Assembly (NCBI GenBank): GCA_031411235.1
Contig: JANOAR010000270.1
Location: 10,037 to 74,036 of the forward strand
DNA from: JANOAR01 sp031411235
GTDB lineage: Bacteria; Verrucomicrobiota; Verrucomicrobiia; Verrucomicrobiales; Verrucomicrobiaceae
Direction of reading: 5' to 3'
DNA: 64,000 bases
The position numbers and the translations under genes were made by a program. This document shows positions 16,801 to 25,875 of this stretch, piece after piece. Below the pieces are notes generated by a model. The model saw nothing but the letters and a program-made list of their open reading frames with translations, was not told the DNA's origin and did no database searches. The first letter of the stretch is position 1. Every line of letters starts with the position of its first letter.

Positions 16801-18278
16801 GCATCTTGTGATGAAGCTGTCTGCCACGCGCTAAAACTGCCTTTGCTGCTGCCATTCCAGATGAACTCCAGGTTATTGCTGGCAGTGCCGCTGTAGAGAT
16901 TCCAATTGATGGCGTTGCTACCGAACGAGCCGTCGGTTGGGGTCTTCAAGATGAACTGCTTGTTCACCGGGCCGCAGACGAAGATGTTCTGCTTCACCGT
17001 GGTGCCGGTGACATAGTGCTGGATGGACAGGCTGCCGCCGCCGTAGTCCTCGGTGTCGTTTTGAAAAAAGGTATTGTTGCTGACGGAGCAGTTCTGCGTG
17101 CCGCCGTTTGAGCCTCCAGCACCGCCCAGAAACAGCCCGCCGACGTGATTGCGCCGGATGAGATTGTCGCGCACGAGACAATTGTCGGTGACTTTGCCAA
17201 AGGCTTCGCTGGAGAAGGACATGCCGATATTGCAGTCATGCACGTGATTGCGTTCGACGGTGATGCTCGCTCCGCCATCGACGTAGATGCCTGGTGCCGC
17301 GCGCGTGGCATTGCGATCATCCTGGGTGGCGAAGGTGCCGGTGAAGTTGCCGCCATAGCCAGGGTTGAACTGACTGTCGATGTTATACACTTGGTTGCCA
17401 CGAACGACGCCGTTGCGCGCGAAGTCCACCGTGTCACTGACGCCGGATTGCTCGAAGCCAATGAAGTCTATGCCGATGTTGTTGCAGTCGTGGACGGTGT
17501 TGTTGATGACCTGGAAGTTGGTCACATTGCCATTGATCGTGAAGGACTCGCTCTGCCCGGTGCGCAGGTCATAGACCTCATTGCCATCAAAGACGAGTTG
17601 ATCGATAGCGGCGGCTCCGCTGTTGCCATACACTGCAATGCCGAAGCCGTTGGCCTGGGCGTTGCCAAGCACTGTGTTGCTCTGATAGATGTGATGCACC
17701 TTGTTACGCACCAACCGCACGCCAGTGCCGCTGCCGGTGATGTAGATGCCTGCCGGTATCTTCGCCTCGTTGGCAGTCTCGTAGTTGCGAAACTCCAGGC
17801 CCTCGATGGTGAGGTAGCTGCAATTCGTGATGGTGAGCAGACTTGTTACTCCATTGGGCGGGGTCACTCCTGTTTGATCCAAGGCAGGATACGCAGGGGA
17901 ACCATCGCCTTTCACATCACTCGGATAGTTGCGCAATGTGATCGGGGCGATTGCGGTGCCGTTTTTGCTGACAAAGGCGATCCGCTCGGAATACACCATC
18001 TGCACACCGCCACTGGTGAGTGCGCGCACAAAGACCGTATCTCCTGCGGCGGCGGCATTGATGCCGAATTGCACCGTCAGAAACGGCTGCGCCAAGGTGC
18101 CTGGATTGCTGTCGCTGCCCGCCGTGCTAACATAGTAATTAGCACTCCACGCTGGAACGGCCAAGACAACGCTGATGAGAGCGACAAGCAGTCGGGAGGG
18201 TTTGGTTGGCGTGAGGGCACTCCCGACGCTGGCGATACCCCCCAGAGCAGAAGCAGCAAGATGAGAGTCATTGCGCAT
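13890..18278 (-). CDS. Giant secreted protein: beta-helix, anchor and Ig-like domains, shared C-terminal module
   Basis: About 1,462 residues from the ATG at 18278, chosen because GGAAG lies 6 nt upstream and the result has a good signal peptide ending VPAWSANYYVSTAG. In order: a right-handed beta-helix (about 50-560) close to that of the 8375-10357 protein; a choice-of-anchor D domain starting EIHVEQPAGTALVSG; Ig-like domains with QPVSKTVNPNTAVTFTV and YQWRRNG; a putative-Ig domain with GLPAGLKLNTATGAITGKP; and a C-terminal module of about 400 residues from YGTAGTFTGPI to LSGQVVLEKSPP. The tail is highly like that of the next giant gene, down to long identical DNA. No enzyme site is visible. 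It is probably a cell-surface or matrix protein. Confidence 0.85.
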   Translation of the reverse strand: MRNDSHLAASALGGIASVGSALTPTKPSRLLVALISVVLAVPAWSANYYVSTAGSDSNPGTLAQPFLTVQFGINAAAAGDTVFVRALTSGGVQMVYSERIAFVSKNGTAIAPITLRNYPSDVKGDGSPAYPALDQTGVTPPNGVTSLLTITNCSYLTIEGLEFRNYETANEAKIPAGIYITGSGTGVRLVRNKVHHIYQSNTVLGNAQANGFGIAVYGNSGAAAIDQLVFDGNEVYDLRTGQSESFTINGNVTNFQVINNTVHDCNNIGIDFIGFEQSGVSDTVDFARNGVVRGNQVYNIDSQFNPGYGGNFTGTFATQDDRNATRAAPGIYVDGGASITVERNHVHDCNIGMSFSSEAFGKVTDNCLVRDNLIRRNHVGGLFLGGAGGSNGGTQNCSVSNNTFFQNDTEDYGGGSLSIQHYVTGTTVKQNIFVCGPVNKQFILKTPTDGSFGSNAINWNLYSGTASNNLEFIWNGSSKGSFSAWQTASSQDANSLFVASSSALFAVASPVNATDFALITGSPAINAGDPAFTTGSGERDYFSQTRLAGGRVDIGMAEWLSGPEIHVEQPAGTALVSGISTVNFGTVVVPNNLVKTFTITNAGSADLTGLALTKDGTNAAEYVLGALGSSTLTAGSSTNFTVTFAPTTDGTRTANLRIASNDADEAVFKIMLSGVGVIPVTITTQPVSKTVNPNTAVTFTVAATGSSPITYQWQKLNTTTMLFENITSVTSTSYAIASVVETNQGDYRVVATNAAGSVPSNTVTLSVNDPVAIVAPLIASQTVALNSTVTFTVTATGTEPKRYQWRRNGINLVNSAIIAGATSATLTITGVQLSHAGDYSVVVSNMVNLQTSTTASLTVVDATLKTLALPVGGKAVITASYAGKVTGFVWKKGSVLVSSLGARYTFVNNVLTIATLQLTPTTDAADYHCEITGPGATVTTTTTLVLYNQKPEITLPSTVPHTIIMPDGMVSDTYPGFQIPFNSDPLKTPALFAATGLPAGLKLNTATGAITGKPAVALTADKEYAIVLTASNAKGSSSANASLLVKAMPYGTAGTFTGPIAREPTLNKNLGGRFNLVAATTGSYTASVRLGSTAYSAKGVLETDVTGANLPHGSFVIKRLAPASPLTVSFDIDSANHALINGDITDITDLTLHATFNGWRNKWGSVMPLAEFYDLKTYLGYYTFALDPPVPVTTPPLTAAEVQPQGMGYGSFTVASTGLLTVAGKLPDGTAYTCATFCGQHGEVLVYQLLYSNLGSVVGTLDITQGTDGSYVPLYGDNTLGGTVSCLRPATATHVYKTGFGPLDLTAGGGRYVPPVAPALLFGVDDNGTNNNAHVVFTDGGISGTSKDATGSQNNPNVNVRIKAGGLVFVPPNTTSTTLAITQSTGYFTGHATLVDTNPAKPGYNITRTPYYYGMIIRDTANGNVMRGYGFFLLPRRPDLVTQTVLTTDQLSGQVVLEKSPP
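14018..14114. repeat. 97-nt stretch identical to 19358-19454
   Basis: Reading the two giant genes side by side, bases 14018-14114 match 19358-19454 with no mismatch, inside a longer segment (about 13899-14155) that differs at only about 15 positions. It encodes part of the last 60 residues of the shared C-terminal module. Confidence 0.9.
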
Positions 18279-18397
18279 ATGTTGCTTCCGACTATCAAGA
18301 CGGCTTTGTGTTCGTTTGTGAACCTGCTCGACTATGAACAACATCCGTGAGCTGACCCGCAGCGCCTGTCAGTTATAGTTCATCCTTCATCACCAAC

Positions 18398-18429
18398 AAA
18401 AAGGCTGCCGCTCATAGGATGAACGGCAG
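18398..18429 (-). terminator. Rho-independent terminator
   Basis: On the minus strand CTGCCG, A, TCAT-type pairing (18405-18415 with 18419-18429, one mismatch) encloses a 3-nt loop and is followed by CC and a run of five T at 18402-18398. It lies 44 bp after the stop of the 18473-19114 gene and should end its transcript before the next giant gene. Confidence 0.7.
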
Positions 18430-18472
18430 GCGTGAGTTGCACCCCCAAATCGCGGGATGGGGTTGAACCAAA

Positions 18473-19114
18473 TTACGGCGAGGCATTACCATCCACGTAG
18501 CCGTTGGCGAGCAGGCTTGCCTTCACGCGCTGGACGGCGGCGGCAAGTGTGTCACCAGCGTCATTGCTGGCACGGCTGGCAGCTTCCTGAAGGTTAAGCA
18601 CGGCCTTGACTTCCACCAGGGCGGGGGAAATCGCGGGCGTATAGGCGGGCGTGGTCTCGGTGGCAGAACTGCTAGCCGTGGATACCACAGAAGCAGAGCC
18701 ATGGAGATTGCGTGGCAAAGAGGTTTTCTCAGTGCCCTTGATCACCACTTGCCCATTGATGCCTTTTTGCAGGAAGGAGGTCAGGGTCACGACTCCCGTT
18801 GTGCTGTCGGTTGTTGTAACTGCCTGCGCCAAAACCATCGAAGGTTTGGGATTGCCATGCGTAGTCTGAACCTCGGTTTTTACCACCACCGCTGGTGGGG
18901 CGACAAAGAAGGATTTCTTGCCTGCTTTTGCCTCAAGCTTGATCGTCACAAGCTGAGCACTGGCCAAGTCAATGACCTCCACGAACTTCTCAGTTCGGGT
19001 GCCCGTTTGTTCAATGGACGTGGTGGTGATGACCTGCATTCCATTGTAAACCGCCACGTCTGCGAAGCAGAGAACGGCGGGGAGAAGGGTAAGTAAGCCA
19101 ATAAGAGGTTTCAT
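18473..19114 (-). CDS. Small exported protein, unknown function
   Basis: A 213-residue protein with a clear signal peptide (MKPLIGLLTLLPAVLCFADV). The mature part starts with VAVYNGMQVITTTSIEQTG, is rich in Thr, Ser and Val with many beta-prone stretches, and ends in a helix-like region (NLQEAASRASNDAGDTLAAA). I do not recognise the family and see no catalytic or metal motif. It lies between two giant secreted genes on the same strand. It is 118 bp downstream of the end of the 19233-23600 gene and has its own terminator at 18398-18429. It may be an accessory of those surface proteins, but nothing in the sequence proves that. Confidence 0.72.
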   Translation of the reverse strand: MKPLIGLLTLLPAVLCFADVAVYNGMQVITTTSIEQTGTRTEKFVEVIDLASAQLVTIKLEAKAGKKSFFVAPPAVVVKTEVQTTHGNPKPSMVLAQAVTTTDSTTGVVTLTSFLQKGINGQVVIKGTEKTSLPRNLHGSASVVSTASSSATETTPAYTPAISPALVEVKAVLNLQEAASRASNDAGDTLAAAVQRVKASLLANGYVDGNASP

Positions 19115-19232
19115 GGTTTTAGTGGGTTGGGGTTTTCAGAATCAATCTTGGTGAAGCGGATACTCAGGCTGCAGACTGGAAAGCCACCGTGTCGTTCATT
19201 CATTACAGCGTTTAAAGAACAGAGTGCTCACC

Positions 19233-22200
19233 TCACGGCGACTTCTCCAGCACCACTTGGCCGGAGAGCTGATCCGTCGTCAGCACTGTTTGCGTGACGA
19301 GATCGGGGCGACGGGGCAGCAGGAAAAAGCCGTAGCCGCGCATCACGTTGCCATTGACAGTATCGCGGATGATCATGCCGTAGTAGTAGGGCGTGCGAGT
19401 GATGTTGTAGCCGGGCTTGGCAGGATTGGTGTCCACCAGCGTGGCGTGGCCAGTGAAGTAGCCAGTGCTCTGCGTGATCGCCAGAGTGGTGCTGCGCGGG
19501 TTCGGATCAGGCATGGCGGCGGCATTGTGTGCGGGCACGAATACGAGGCCACCAGCCTTGATGCGTACATCGACGTTGGGGCTGAATTGCGTGCCAGTGG
19601 CATCGGTTGAGGTGCCTGAAATACCACCATCGGTGAAGACGAGATGAGCGTTGTTGGTCGTGCCATTATCGGTGACGCCAAGCAGCAACGCGGGCGCTGT
19701 TGGGACGACATAGCGGCCGCCGCCAGCGGTGAGATTGGTGGGGCCAAAGCCCAGCTTATAGACATGCGTGGCCGTCGCGGGACGCTTCCAGCTCACCGTG
19801 CCGATGAGTGTGTTATCGCCATACGGTGGCGTGGCGACGGCGCTGCCCTGGGTGATGTCAAGGCTGCCAACGATAGACCCGAGATTGGTGTAGAGAGCTT
19901 TGTAGATGAGCACTTCGCCATGCGGCCCGCAGAAGGTGGCACACGACCACGCGGTATTGTCGGGCAGTTTGCCTGCGGCGGTGAGCAAGCCAGTGCTGGC
20001 AACATTGAATGCCCCGTAGCCCATGCCCTGTGGCAGCACTTCAGCGGGGGTGACGGGTGGCGTGACCACGGGCACTTCAGGGTCGAGCCCAAAAGTATAA
20101 CGACCCAGGTAAGTCTTCAAATCATCCAGGTCGGCTTGCGGCATCACGGTGCCCCAGCGCTTGCGCCAGGCGCTGAAACTGGCGTGGTTGGTGCCATCGT
20201 TCACATCGCAGGCGGTCAGCGCGTGATTAGCCAGATCCATGGTGAAGGTGATGTGTAAATTTTGCAGCGGCAGCAAGCGTTTGATCAACACAACACCTGC
20301 GGGCGCATTCGTGGCCGTGACATCTGATAGGAGCGCACCGCCGAAACTGTAAGCCAACGCGCCGAGCGTGACCTTGCCAGTGAATGATCCGGTGCTGGTG
20401 GTGATGAGGTCAAACCGACCGCCGAGGTTCTTGTTCAATACCGTGTCGCTGCGCACGATGGGGCCAGTGAAGGTGCCGACGCTCGGAAGTGGCAAAGCTT
20501 TGAGCAGCAGGTTGGCTGTCTTCACCGATTTGTTCTTCAAGTTCGCGGCGGTGAGGGTGATGACATAGCTTTTATCCACTGCGAGCGCGACGGTTGGCCT
20601 GCCTGTGATGAGCCCGGTGAGCCCATTGCATTTTAACCCCGTGGGTAACACGCTGGCGGTGAAGCTGGTGGGCGTCTTCAGCGGATCGGGGTCAAAGGGG
20701 ATTTGATAGCTGTAGGTGGGATCGCCCACCATTGCGTCGGGCATGGCCAGCGGTGCCACGCCTGTGATTTCGGGCGGTGCGCTGTAAACGATGAGCGTGG
20801 TGGAGGTGGCCACGGCGGAACCATCTGGCCCAGTGATTTCGCAGGTGTATTCAGCGGCATCGCTGCTGGGTGTGACTTGCAGCGGCGTGATGGTGAGCAC
20901 GTTTTTAACGAAGGTGTAGCGGAAGTCGCCAAGAGATGAAACCAGCACACCTCCCTTCTTCCACACCCAGGCCGTCGCCTTGCCAGTGTAGCTGGCGGTG
21001 ATGATGGCCTTGCCTCCAGTGGGCAGCTTCAGGAACTTGGGTGTGGCGTCGATGACGGCAAGCGAGGCGATGGTGCTGGTCTTGATGTTGACCGGGTTCG
21101 ACACCACTACCGAGTAATCGCCTGCGTGAACAAGTTGCGCGCCTGTGATCGTAAGCGTGGCGCTGGTGGCTCCGGTGATAAAGCTGTTGTTGACGAGGTT
21201 TGTGCCGTTCTTGCGCCACTGGTACTTCTTTGGCTCACTGCCCGTGGTGGTGAGAGTGAAGCTGACGGTATCGCCCAGCGCAATAGTCTTCGAGGCGATC
21301 AACGGGGCAACGATGTCCACCGGATCATTGATGCTGAGCGTGGCGGTGCTGCTGGGCACGCTGCCAGCGAGATTGGTCACGACCACGCGGTAGTCGCCCT
21401 CGTTGGCTTCTACGGCATGGGCGATGGTGTAGGTGGCGCTGGTCTCGCCGAGGATGTCTTCAAACGCCATGTTCGTGGTATTGAATTTCTGCCACTGGTA
21501 GCTGAGTGGCGCAGTGCCCGTGGCGGCGACGCTAAATTTCACGGTGCTGTCCGCATTAACAGCCTTTGAAAGGGGCTGCGTGGTGATGTTCACTGGGATC
21601 AACCCCATGCCTGTGAGCAGGATGTTGAAGGGGGCTTCATCCAGGTCATCGCTGGCGATGTGCAGGGTCGCACTGCGTACGCCGTCAGCGCTGGGGGTGA
21701 ACATGACATCAAAGGTGGTCGTCACACCGATGGCGAGCGTGGTGGTCGATAGAGCCGTGACGCTGAAATCGGCTTGGTGGGTGCCGTCCTTGGTAATGGC
21801 CAGCCCGGTGAGGCCTACATTGCCACTGCTGGTGATAGTGAAGGTTAGTGTGCTGCTGCTGCCGGGCAAGATGACGTTGCCGAAGCTGAAGACACGGTTG
21901 TGATAGATATTGGTGCCCGCAGGCTGCTCGACCCCGATCTCTGGCCGAGTGGTCGGTGCGTTGGTAAAGATCATGCCCGACTGCGTGGAGAGGAAGACGG
22001 TGTTCGGCCCCGTGGCCCTGGCCCCGAGCGCACCATTGGTGAAGCCAGTGCTGCCATCTGCCGCCCATGCGGTGCCGGTGCCTTTGAGAATCGTAGTCCC
22101 ACCCATGGCCCAGAGCGTGGTGCTGTTCACCACCGCGAGCGAGGTCAGTGCAGTCGTGGTGGTACTGGGCTGCGCGGCCCAGGTGCTGCCGCCGGATTTC

Positions 22201-23600
22201 AGGATGGTACCATTCCCGCCGACAGCCCACACGGCGGTGGGGCTCGCGCCCTGCACCTCGTTCAAGTTTTGCGTAGTGTTGCTGGTCTGCGCTGCCCAAG
22301 TGCTGCCGTTCCATTTCCGAATCGTGCCAGCGCTGCCCACCGCCCAAGCTGCGGTTGTTGAGGCCGCCCACACCGCATTGAGCCCCTGGGTGGTGCCGGA
22401 GGTTTTTGCACTCCAACTGGTGCCATCGAAGTGCAGGATGGTGCCGCCTGCGCCCACGGCCCACATGTTGTTCGGGTCTGCGCCCCACACATCGTTGAGC
22501 GTCACCGCAACGCCGGTGCTGGGGGTCAAGGTGAAGGCCGAGCCGTTCCATCGCATCATCACTCCATTGGGGCCAGAGAACCACACGTTGTCATCATCGG
22601 AGGCCCAGACGCCAGTGAAGTCGCCATTCGGCACGGGCGATGCCTGCGCAGTCCAGGTGGTGCCGTCGAAGTGATCGAAGGTCTTGCCGCCGCCCACAGC
22701 CATCACGTTGGTGGTGCTGAAGGCAAACACGGCGTTGAGCGCCTGCACGGTGTTGGAGGTCTGCGCCGCAAAGCTCCCGGTGCCGTTGTAGAATCGTGCC
22801 ACACCGCTGTCACCCACGATCCATACGTTGCTGGCATCCGTGCCGCTGATGCCTCGTAGGATGGTGCTCACACCGCTCGATGGGCCAGCCGCCCACGACG
22901 TGCCAGTGCTGGAGAACCGCACCGTGCCAGCGTCACCGACGGCGAGGATGTTCGTCGCACTCGTGCCCCACACGGCGAACAAGTCTTCCGACGTGCCAGA
23001 GGTCTGGCTCGCCCAGGTCGTGCCGTTGCCTTTAAAGATGCGACCACCAGTGCCCACGGCCCATACGTTGGTCGCATCCGCCGCCCACACGCCTTGCAGC
23101 GTCGGTTTCGGTCCACCGCCACTGGGCGCGGCCTGCACCGCCCAGTTGGTGCCGTCGAACTTCACCAACGTCGCCGTCTTGCCCACCGCCCAGATCGCCG
23201 TGCCGCTGGCACCGTGGATCGCGTTGAGGTCAAGTGTCGTGTTCGATGTCTGCGCCGCCCATGCGGTGCCATTCCATTGTAAAATCGTGCCGCCGTTGCC
23301 CACCGCCCACACATGAGTCGCATCGGTGCCCCAGACTGCATTCAGGTTCACGGACACACCGGATGTCTGCGCGGCCCAGTTGGTGCCGCCGTCCGTGGTC
23401 TGGGTGATCATCCCCACATCCCCCACAGCCCAGCCCACGGTGGCGGAGGCCATCCACACGCCGTTGTTGGCCCGCGTGTCGGAAAGCGGTCGCCAAGTGG
23501 AAACCGCCTGCACGCCGGAACTGGCTCCAAGTGACAGGATGGAGACAAGAACCAGTGCGCCGATGCGACGCCTGCGGATGGAGTAAAACGATTTGTACAT
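19233..23600 (-). CDS. Giant secreted protein: YCF48/BNR-like propeller, anchor and Ig-like domains, shared C-terminal module
   Basis: A 1,455-residue protein with a signal peptide after an Arg-rich start (RRRRIGALVLVSILSL). Residues about 35-560 hold a long series of roughly 40-45-residue repeats built on VWAVGxGGTI, followed by WNGTxWAAQTS (for example HVWAVGNGGTILQWNGTAW). This is the pattern of YCF48-like/BNR propeller blades; about a dozen are visible. Then come a choice-of-anchor D domain (EIGVEQPAGTNIYHNRVF), Ig-like and putative-Ig domains, and the shared C-terminal module ending LSGQVVLEKSP. From the anchor domain onward it parallels the 13890-18278 protein almost domain for domain, so only the N-terminal head differs. 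A ligand-binding or adhesion role at the surface is a guess. Confidence 0.85.
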   Translation of the reverse strand: MYKSFYSIRRRRIGALVLVSILSLGASSGVQAVSTWRPLSDTRANNGVWMASATVGWAVGDVGMITQTTDGGTNWAAQTSGVSVNLNAVWGTDATHVWAVGNGGTILQWNGTAWAAQTSNTTLDLNAIHGASGTAIWAVGKTATLVKFDGTNWAVQAAPSGGGPKPTLQGVWAADATNVWAVGTGGRIFKGNGTTWASQTSGTSEDLFAVWGTSATNILAVGDAGTVRFSSTGTSWAAGPSSGVSTILRGISGTDASNVWIVGDSGVARFYNGTGSFAAQTSNTVQALNAVFAFSTTNVMAVGGGKTFDHFDGTTWTAQASPVPNGDFTGVWASDDDNVWFSGPNGVMMRWNGSAFTLTPSTGVAVTLNDVWGADPNNMWAVGAGGTILHFDGTSWSAKTSGTTQGLNAVWAASTTAAWAVGSAGTIRKWNGSTWAAQTSNTTQNLNEVQGASPTAVWAVGGNGTILKSGGSTWAAQPSTTTTALTSLAVVNSTTLWAMGGTTILKGTGTAWAADGSTGFTNGALGARATGPNTVFLSTQSGMIFTNAPTTRPEIGVEQPAGTNIYHNRVFSFGNVILPGSSSTLTFTITSSGNVGLTGLAITKDGTHQADFSVTALSTTTLAIGVTTTFDVMFTPSADGVRSATLHIASDDLDEAPFNILLTGMGLIPVNITTQPLSKAVNADSTVKFSVAATGTAPLSYQWQKFNTTNMAFEDILGETSATYTIAHAVEANEGDYRVVVTNLAGSVPSSTATLSINDPVDIVAPLIASKTIALGDTVSFTLTTTGSEPKKYQWRKNGTNLVNNSFITGATSATLTITGAQLVHAGDYSVVVSNPVNIKTSTIASLAVIDATPKFLKLPTGGKAIITASYTGKATAWVWKKGGVLVSSLGDFRYTFVKNVLTITPLQVTPSSDAAEYTCEITGPDGSAVATSTTLIVYSAPPEITGVAPLAMPDAMVGDPTYSYQIPFDPDPLKTPTSFTASVLPTGLKCNGLTGLITGRPTVALAVDKSYVITLTAANLKNKSVKTANLLLKALPLPSVGTFTGPIVRSDTVLNKNLGGRFDLITTSTGSFTGKVTLGALAYSFGGALLSDVTATNAPAGVVLIKRLLPLQNLHITFTMDLANHALTACDVNDGTNHASFSAWRKRWGTVMPQADLDDLKTYLGRYTFGLDPEVPVVTPPVTPAEVLPQGMGYGAFNVASTGLLTAAGKLPDNTAWSCATFCGPHGEVLIYKALYTNLGSIVGSLDITQGSAVATPPYGDNTLIGTVSWKRPATATHVYKLGFGPTNLTAGGGRYVVPTAPALLLGVTDNGTTNNAHLVFTDGGISGTSTDATGTQFSPNVDVRIKAGGLVFVPAHNAAAMPDPNPRSTTLAITQSTGYFTGHATLVDTNPAKPGYNITRTPYYYGMIIRDTVNGNVMRGYGFFLLPRRPDLVTQTVLTTDQLSGQVVLEKSP
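19358..19454. repeat. 97-nt stretch identical to 14018-14114
   Basis: Partner copy of the identical stretch described at 14018-14114; the offset is exactly 5,340 bp and both copies lie in the same reading frame of the C-terminal module. Confidence 0.9.
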
Positions 23601-23765
23601 AGTGTGCGTGAGAGTGTTTACAAAAGGTAGCGTTCAAACGCTACCCAATGACTGACGATGCAATCGACGCCGGCACCTTCATGGCGATGTCCTTGTCGGG
23701 CTGCGCTGTGCAGAGCCCAAACACCGCTCTGTGATTTCTTGGCGGAGAAAATGTCACGGGAGATC

Positions 23766-23795
23766 TTGCGCAAAGACGCCTGTTTGTGTCACAAT
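23766..23795 (+). promoter_or_regulatory. Possible promoter of the protease gene
   Basis: TTGCGC at 23766-23771 and CACAAT at 23790-23795 are spaced by 18 bp, a fair sigma-70 match. The -10 ends only 8 bp before the ATG, so the transcript would be almost leaderless. This is read by eye only. Confidence 0.22.
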
Positions 23796-23803
23796 GATGA
23801 ATT

Positions 23804-25777
23804 ATGGATTTGATAAAATCAACGCTTCTCTTGACCGCCCTGGCCGCCGTCAGCCCCATTGCTGTCGCTCAAGATGTGAACCTCGATGGGGTTCCTTTCC
23901 CGAAGGTGCAGTTGCCCAAGGCGGCGAAGTCAGCGGAAATCATCGGGGCCTTGGGCCAGTCGCTGCCAGCGATGGCGCACTGGTATGGCGAGACCGAGGC
24001 TGGATTCCGCGAATGGATCAAGCGTGACCGATCACTGTTCGCAGACCGCGATGGACGTCTTGGCTATGTGTGCCCAGGGGCGGCGGCCAACGGTGCGACC
24101 ACCACGACCTCAACGGCAACCGCCGCCTCTGGCTCGTATCCAGCGGATCAGACTTTCCTGCTGCACAGCCGTCCAACCGCAACCAAAAAGCTTTACCTGG
24201 ACTGCAACGGCCACACCACCACCGGCACCTCCTGGAACAGCAGCTACACCGCTGGGGCCAGCTTCACCACGCCGCCGTTCGACATGGATGGCGTCAACAC
24301 CAGCTTCAGCGCCACGGAGCTGGACACCATCCAGCGTATCTGGCAGCGCGTGGTGGAGGACTATGCCATCTATGACGTGGATGTAACCACTGAGGATCCC
24401 GGTGTGGAGGCCCTGCGCAAGTCCACTAGCACCGACGCCGCTTATGGCGTGCGTGTATGCATCGGCGGCAGCAGCTATGACTGGTTCAAGGCAGGCGCTG
24501 GTGGCGTAGCTTACGTGGGATCGTTCAACTGGAACAGCGACACCCCGTGCTATGTGTTCACCGCTCAGCTCGGCAACGGCAATGAGAAATACACTGCCGA
24601 GGCCATCAGCCATGAAGTCGGCCACACCCTCGGCCTCAAGCATGACGGCCAGACCAACGGCACAGAATACTACCAAGGCCACAGCAACTGGGCACCCATC
24701 ATGGGCGTGGGCTATTACAAGGAAGTGACGCAGTTCAGCAAAGGCGAGTATCCGCTGGCCAACAACCTCCAGGATGACCTGATCGTGATCCAGAACTATG
24801 GCCTCATCCGGCTGGCTGACGATGTGGGCGACAGCATTCTGAACGCCACCGTTCTTACTGGTACCTCGCTCAGCGCCAGTGGTCTCATCACCACGCGCAC
24901 GGACGCAGATCTGTTCAAATTTACCACGGGTGCTGGTACAGTCAGCTTTGCCACTGGCTCCGTTTCACCCTCGCCCAATCTCGACATGCTGCTGTCGATC
25001 TATGATGGAGCTGGCAACCTCGTCACCTTCGCCAACACCGCCAGCATGACCGGAGCCCTCACCACCACGCTTGCAGCTGGCACCTATTACCTCGCCTTGG
25101 ATGGCACCGCTCCTGGCGATCCTTTGACCGCCTACAACGACTACGACAGCCTGGGGCAATACACCCTGACCGGAACGGTACAGACCACTGGCAATCAACC
25201 ACCGCTCGCCGTCGCCTCCGCCACGCCTACCACTGGCACCGCACCGCTCGTCGTCGTCTTCTCCAGCAACGGCTCGTATGATGCCGACGGCACGATCTCC
25301 AGCTTCAACTGGGACTTCGGCGATGGCAGCGCACAATCCACCGAGGCCAGCCCAACACACACCTACAGCGCGGTGGGCACCTATGTCGCGTCACTGGTCG
25401 TGTTCGACGACGGTGGCCTGTCCAGCTCTGCCACCGTGACCATCAATGTCAGTGCCGAAAGCGTGAAAGTCTTTGTCGGTGCCATCGCCATGAGCAAAAG
25501 CGCCACCCCCGCTGGCACCCAGGCCCAAGCCCTGGTAACCGTGAAAAACAGCAGCGGAGCCGTCGTGCCCAGCGCGACTGTCTCAGGCACTTGGACTGGC
25601 CTAGCCACTGGCAACGTCACCGGCACCACCAACAGCGCCGGGCAGATCGCCTTTGCCACCAAGCGGGTGAAAGGCACTGGCACCTTCACCTTCACAATTA
25701 AGGGCATCACTGCCTCCGGCAGCACCTATGACGCGACGCAGAACACGGTGACGAGTGCTTCAATCTCGACGCCATAA
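23804..25777 (+). CDS. Secreted metzincin-type metalloprotease with PKD domain
   Basis: A 657-residue protein with a signal peptide (about 1-22). The zinc site is HEVGHTLGLKH at 270-280, followed by D281, which is the metzincin consensus. APIMGVGYY supplies the Met-turn at Met300. After the catalytic domain comes a segment like bacterial pre-peptidase C-terminal domains (DADLFKFTTGAGTVSF to TYYLALDGT), then a PKD domain (VVFSSNGSYDADGTISSFN, DFGDGSAQSTE, YSAVGTYVASLVV), then a C-terminal Ig-like fold. The enzyme should be secreted and cut proteins outside the cell. It is divergent from the 19233-23600 giant gene, about 200 bp apart. Confidence 0.88.
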   Translation: MDLIKSTLLLTALAAVSPIAVAQDVNLDGVPFPKVQLPKAAKSAEIIGALGQSLPAMAHWYGETEAGFREWIKRDRSLFADRDGRLGYVCPGAAANGATTTTSTATAASGSYPADQTFLLHSRPTATKKLYLDCNGHTTTGTSWNSSYTAGASFTTPPFDMDGVNTSFSATELDTIQRIWQRVVEDYAIYDVDVTTEDPGVEALRKSTSTDAAYGVRVCIGGSSYDWFKAGAGGVAYVGSFNWNSDTPCYVFTAQLGNGNEKYTAEAISHEVGHTLGLKHDGQTNGTEYYQGHSNWAPIMGVGYYKEVTQFSKGEYPLANNLQDDLIVIQNYGLIRLADDVGDSILNATVLTGTSLSASGLITTRTDADLFKFTTGAGTVSFATGSVSPSPNLDMLLSIYDGAGNLVTFANTASMTGALTTTLAAGTYYLALDGTAPGDPLTAYNDYDSLGQYTLTGTVQTTGNQPPLAVASATPTTGTAPLVVVFSSNGSYDADGTISSFNWDFGDGSAQSTEASPTHTYSAVGTYVASLVVFDDGGLSSSATVTINVSAESVKVFVGAIAMSKSATPAGTQAQALVTVKNSSGAVVPSATVSGTWTGLATGNVTGTTNSAGQIAFATKRVKGTGTFTFTIKGITASGSTYDATQNTVTSASISTP

Positions 25778-25854
25778 GGCCACTCACTGGCTCCTATCTG
25801 GTAGCCTCAAAAAGTGATCCTCTGATAATCCCGACGGCAGCAAGACTCTGCAAG

Positions 25855-25875
25855 TGACTTCACGCAGTGAAGTCA
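25855..25875. terminator. Perfect 9-bp hairpin between convergent genes
   Basis: TGACTTCAC (25855-25863) pairs exactly with GTGAAGTCA (25867-25875) over a GCA loop. It overlaps the recQ stop codon at 25873-25875 and follows the protease stop by 77 bp. Neither side has a T-run, so its role as a two-way terminator is inferred from position. Confidence 0.42.

Noticed and set aside
17145..18350. 401-codon plus-strand frame
   Set aside because: Antisense to the beta-helix part of the giant gene, which has a signal peptide and homologous repeats; the plus frame has neither.
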